In this document: one piece after another, positions 31,600 through 33,574 of the stretch | Layout: each line of letters opens with the position of its first letter | How positions within the stretch are numbered: the stretch's first letter is position 1 | Notes under the pieces: generated by a model | The model's database searches: none | What the model was told of the DNA's origin: nothing | The model's input: the letters and a program-made list of their open reading frames with translations, nothing else | DNA from: Muribaculum caecicola | GTDB taxonomy: Bacteria; Bacteroidota; Bacteroidia; Bacteroidales; Muribaculaceae | Assembly: GCA_004801635.1 (NCBI GenBank) | Contig: SSTG01000008.1 | Span: 1 to 33,574, forward strand | Direction: 5' to 3' | DNA: 33,574 nt | Program-made: the position numbers and the translations under genes

Positions 31600-32388
31600 T
31601 TGAAAAAGGCGAAGCGAGAGTCCCAGCAGACACCGGCACAGACCGGGAAACAAGGGCTATACCGGTTGGTTGAGCAAGCCCAAAAGTTGTACAAAGCAGA
31701 AGTCTCAACCCGACAAAAGAACTACCGGCGTTACGCGCTCGACTTCATCCATTCGACACAGTACCATGATGCGACGGACGCATGGAGCCGGAATGAACAT
31801 CAGAAGAACCACTGCACGATAGCGGATCTGCTGACCGAACACGAAAATCTGGTACGCAAGTATTTTGCAGGAGAAACACTCGACAGGAACGGAATTTCGG
31901 ATTTGCTTGACGAATTTTATTCTTTTGACCTGCCTCCCATCCCACCTGAAACAGCCCCGGAAAGCCAGACCAGACAGGATTCACCCACATCGAAAAACAC
32001 TATTGAGTATATACTTGATAGCAACACACTCGGCCTCATTGTGCGACTTGCCAATGAGGCCAATTTATTTAAGGAGGAACTGCAGCCGGAGGATGTGATA
32101 TCACGTTTCGCATCAAACACCTTGCAGCCGGTCACATCTGTAAACAACACCCGGCTGGTGTTGCTATTGGACAGACTGGCTTCGAACGGCATCATCTCCT
32201 ACACATGGCAATCGGTAATAGCGAAGAAGATGCTTGTCATCAGTTCTTCGGGGAAGAAATACCTTGACCAGCACGATATGTCGTCCACCCTGAACCGGAT
32301 AAAAGACACATCGCCCGGCGTACAGGAGAAAATGTTTTTTGCTATGATCGACAAATACATCGCGCGAATCAAGAGCAAAGAAATGTAA
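31600..32388 (+). CDS. Hypothetical mobile-element protein, TTG start
   Basis: The protein has 262 residues and begins with a TTG (MKKAKRESQQTPAQTGKQG). There is no in-frame ATG before it, and a stop lies at 31585. The sequence KQGLYRLVEQAQKLYKAEV and QKNYRRYALDFIHSTQY is typical of a soluble element protein. A proline-rich linker (DLPPIPPETAPESQ) leads to a second part (about 135-262) that looks helical and wing-like (LVLLLDRLASNGIISYT). A TATCTTTG at 31579-31586 may be a promoter element. An ATG frame at 31566 in another phase ends after 35 codons and is less likely. The function is unknown. Confidence 0.62.
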   Translation: MKKAKRESQQTPAQTGKQGLYRLVEQAQKLYKAEVSTRQKNYRRYALDFIHSTQYHDATDAWSRNEHQKNHCTIADLLTEHENLVRKYFAGETLDRNGISDLLDEFYSFDLPPIPPETAPESQTRQDSPTSKNTIEYILDSNTLGLIVRLANEANLFKEELQPEDVISRFASNTLQPVTSVNNTRLVLLLDRLASNGIISYTWQSVIAKKMLVISSSGKKYLDQHDMSSTLNRIKDTSPGVQEKMFFAMIDKYIARIKSKEM

Positions 32389-32395
32389 CAACGGA

Positions 32396-32455
32396 AACTC
32401 TTTTTGTTGAGAGTTGCGTTGATAGTCCTGTCGAGACTCAACAATATCAACGCAA
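32396..32455 (+). promoter_or_regulatory. Leader with interlocking complementary arms (switch or pseudoknot)
   Basis: After the preceding stop, TTGTTGAG (32404-32411) can pair with CTCAACAA (32437-32444). TTGCGTTGATA (32414-32424) can pair with TATCAACGCAA (32445-32455), an 11-bp perfect match. The order A-B-A'-B' means the two helices cannot nest: they form a pseudoknot or exclude each other. A third, local hairpin AACTCT/AGAGTT (32396-32401/32410-32415) competes with both. The downstream genes are two excisionase-like proteins, so control of excision is plausible. Confidence 0.6.
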
Positions 32456-32478
32456 TCAACATGACAGCCCGACCTACC

Positions 32479-32513
32479 TTTGTCCTCCGTAACCGGTTAC
32501 TGCGGAGGACAAA
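32479..32513 (+). terminator. Strong hairpin before the tandem excisionase genes
   Basis: TTTGTCCTCCG (32479-32489) and CGGAGGACAAA (32503-32513) form a perfect 11-bp stem. The 13-nt loop itself holds the palindrome TAACCGGTTA. No long T run follows on the plus strand, so it may be an attenuator-like element or a protein site rather than a simple terminator. It lies 33 bases before the start of the next gene. Confidence 0.5.
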
Positions 32514-32545
32514 ACCTCTATTGTCAAATTTAACAGTATAAAGCA

Positions 32546-32914
32546 ATGGGAAAGAAAAGAACATCAGCCATCTCGAACCAGATGGAAAAGGTGCTTTCGA
32601 TGATGGTGTCGGAAAAGCCTCTTGAGCGCATCCTTTCATTAGAGAACAGAATCACGGATATTCATACGCATATAAGACAGATGAAGGAACAGATATGGGA
32701 TATCAAGGAGGTACTGACGACCGCCGAAGCGTCAGCCTATCTGGGACTGTCGGAAAGCTACATCTACAAACTCACATCCACGAAACAGATACCCCACTAC
32801 AAGCCTAACGGCAAGTTGGTGTATTTCAACAGAAAGGAGCTATGCGAATGGGCTATGAGAAATCAGATAGAAACAACCGGGACTAACGACCCCATTGACA
32901 GTGAAACACTATGA
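32546..32914 (+). CDS. Excisionase-like helix-turn-helix protein (first of tandem pair)
   Basis: The protein has 122 residues. An N-terminal helix and coiled-coil-like stretch (LENRITDIHTHIRQMKEQI, 32-50) precedes an HTH_17/Xis winged helix at 57-106 (LTTAEASAYLGLSESYIYKL, wing HYKPNGKLVYFNRKELCEW). Proteins of this form act with the integrase in element excision. The stop overlaps the next gene by 4 bases (ATGA), so the two are translated together. It shares the YKLTS and YKPNGK stretches with its neighbour. Confidence 0.85.
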   Translation: MGKKRTSAISNQMEKVLSMMVSEKPLERILSLENRITDIHTHIRQMKEQIWDIKEVLTTAEASAYLGLSESYIYKLTSTKQIPHYKPNGKLVYFNRKELCEWAMRNQIETTGTNDPIDSETL

Positions 32915-33345
32915 ACAGAAAAGAATACGACCTGTTGCTCTCGCGCATCGAAGGGCTGAAAGCATTTCTTGAGAACCGTTCGTTAGAAGAGTTCCAGAAG
33001 GAGATACTGAAAGTAGAAAGCTACCTGAAACGGTTTGGCTCCCTGGACGAACTGCTGTCCCATCTCGAAAGAGTGGAAAGGATAGCCTATGTAGCAAAAG
33101 ACTTCCTGAACATAGACGAAGTGGCCGACTACCTGCAGGTCTCCAAAAGCTATGTCTATAAACTGACCTCCCTGAAAGAGTTTACGGTTTACAAGCCTAA
33201 CGGAAAAACCATCTTCATACTGCGTGACGACCTGAACGACTGGATAAAGCGCAATCCGTACCTATCCAACAGAGGCATCGAACAGCATGCAAACCTTATC
33301 GCCTACAAGCTAAAACAAGACAACACACAAAAGAAGCAAAAATAG
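32911..33345 (+). CDS. Excisionase-like helix-turn-helix protein (second of tandem pair)
   Basis: The protein has 144 residues. A helical N-terminal part (about 1-60) precedes a winged helix at 66-115 (LNIDEVADYLQVSKSYVYKL, wing VYKPNGKTIFILRDDLNDW). It is a diverged paralogue of the preceding protein: both keep SYxYKLTS and YKPNGK, while N-terminal regions differ. Tandem Xis-like pairs are common in Bacteroides integrative elements, where both are needed for excision or its regulation. It starts within the stop of its neighbour (ATGA). Confidence 0.85.
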   Translation: MNRKEYDLLLSRIEGLKAFLENRSLEEFQKEILKVESYLKRFGSLDELLSHLERVERIAYVAKDFLNIDEVADYLQVSKSYVYKLTSLKEFTVYKPNGKTIFILRDDLNDWIKRNPYLSNRGIEQHANLIAYKLKQDNTQKKQK

Positions 33346-33353
33346 AGCCACCC

Positions 33354-33476
33354 ATGAGAGATGAAATGATACAGCCCAACAATCATCGGATAGATGAAGA
33401 AAAATACAAGGCACTCCTGAAATACATCCGGCTGAATGTCACGGAGAAATATGATTTCCCACAGGAGTGCATCTAA
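33354..33476 (+). CDS. Short 40-residue frame, probably the 5' end of a truncated gene
   Basis: An ATG 8 bases after the tandem excisionase gene opens a frame reading MRDEMIQPNNHRIDEEKYKA and on to DFPQECI, then TAA. The coding quality is good (charged and helical), and its position matches that of the larger helicase/primase gene that follows the excisionase-like gene in the first element. The stop occurs right at the start of a repeat-rich sequence that looks like an insertion-sequence end. The original gene is probably interrupted there. Confidence 0.45.
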   Translation: MRDEMIQPNNHRIDEEKYKALLKYIRLNVTEKYDFPQECI

Positions 33477-33574
33477 CATTTGAAAAGGGACCCAGGTAGA
33501 GCAATTGAAAAGGGCCCCACCCCATGGGTAAGTTCAACCGGATATCGTTGATTAGAAAGAACGACATCAACGAT
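33477..33574 (+). mobile_element. Probable left end of an insertion sequence (IS21-like?), cut by the window edge
   Basis: TTGAAAAGGGACCC (33479-33492) and TTGAAAAGGGCCCC (33505-33518) are near-identical direct repeats 26 bases apart. Multiple short direct repeats at the ends, used as transposase-binding sites, are typical of IS21-family elements. A frame starting at ATG 33524 (MGKFNRISLIRKNDIND) runs off the window with no stop and could be the start of its transposase gene; 17 residues are too few to identify it. Confidence 0.45.

Noticed and set aside
31566..31673. Small frame beginning ATG at 31566 (MTKNLSLSFSLFEKG) before the 262-residue gene
   Set aside because: It ends after 35 codons and is out of phase with the longer gene, whose TTG start gives a better-looking N-terminus. 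A frameshift between the two was considered but cannot be supported.
1..33574. CRISPR array
   Set aside because: No regularly spaced repeats with spacers were seen; the ATCCGACCG and TTGAAAAGGG repeats are too short and too few.

Overview
The window looks like a Bacteroidales chromosome, most likely Muribaculaceae or a close relative (inference). Three things suggest this: the housekeeping gene content and order, repeated promoter elements of the Bacteroidota form TTTG-N19/20-TAnnTTTG, and mobile genes of the Bacteroides integrative-element type. The family-level assignment is tentative.

Positions 1-12170 are ordinary chromosome. At the left edge, two tandem promoters point left into what looks like the leader of an rRNA operon just outside the window. 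Next comes a leftward pair, a CBS-domain protein followed by nadK. It diverges from a rightward run: pdxJ, exbB, exbD, a TonB-like protein, a FemAB/GNAT-type acyltransferase and an EamA transporter. A compact four-gene operon then encodes a 2-oxoacid:ferredoxin oxidoreductase (delta, alpha, beta and gamma subunits). It is followed by a membrane-anchored DRGH nuclease whose end overlaps mnmE. An intrinsic terminator closes mnmE.

Positions 12200-21205 form an integrative mobilizable element inserted directly after the mnmE terminator. In order it holds a zinc-finger/triple-HTH protein, a tyrosine integrase, a membrane protein, an excisionase-like HTH protein, a VirE-type helicase, a degenerate primase-like protein, a candidate oriT, a MobA-type relaxase, MobC and a membrane mobilization protein, then a strong terminator. 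There are no conjugation (tra) genes, so transfer would need a helper element.

Positions 21256-28289 are a defence and toxin-like cargo block. It holds a fused nuclease-methyltransferase (type ISP/IIG-like) in clearly AT-richer DNA, a HEPN-like protein, a RhuM remnant, a Fic protein with a fused winged helix, and an AlbA/Schlafen-type ATP-binding protein. The restriction gene contains a perfect 53-bp palindrome, the most striking sequence object in the window.

Positions 28290-33574 look like the start of a second integrative element. A dense non-coding control region (operator-like array, promoters, stem-loops) leads into a second tyrosine integrase. After it come two accessory proteins, a leader RNA with interlocking complementary arms, and two tandem excisionase-like proteins. 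The next gene appears to be cut short by the left end of an insertion sequence that runs out of the window.

No CRISPR array and no tRNA gene was seen.
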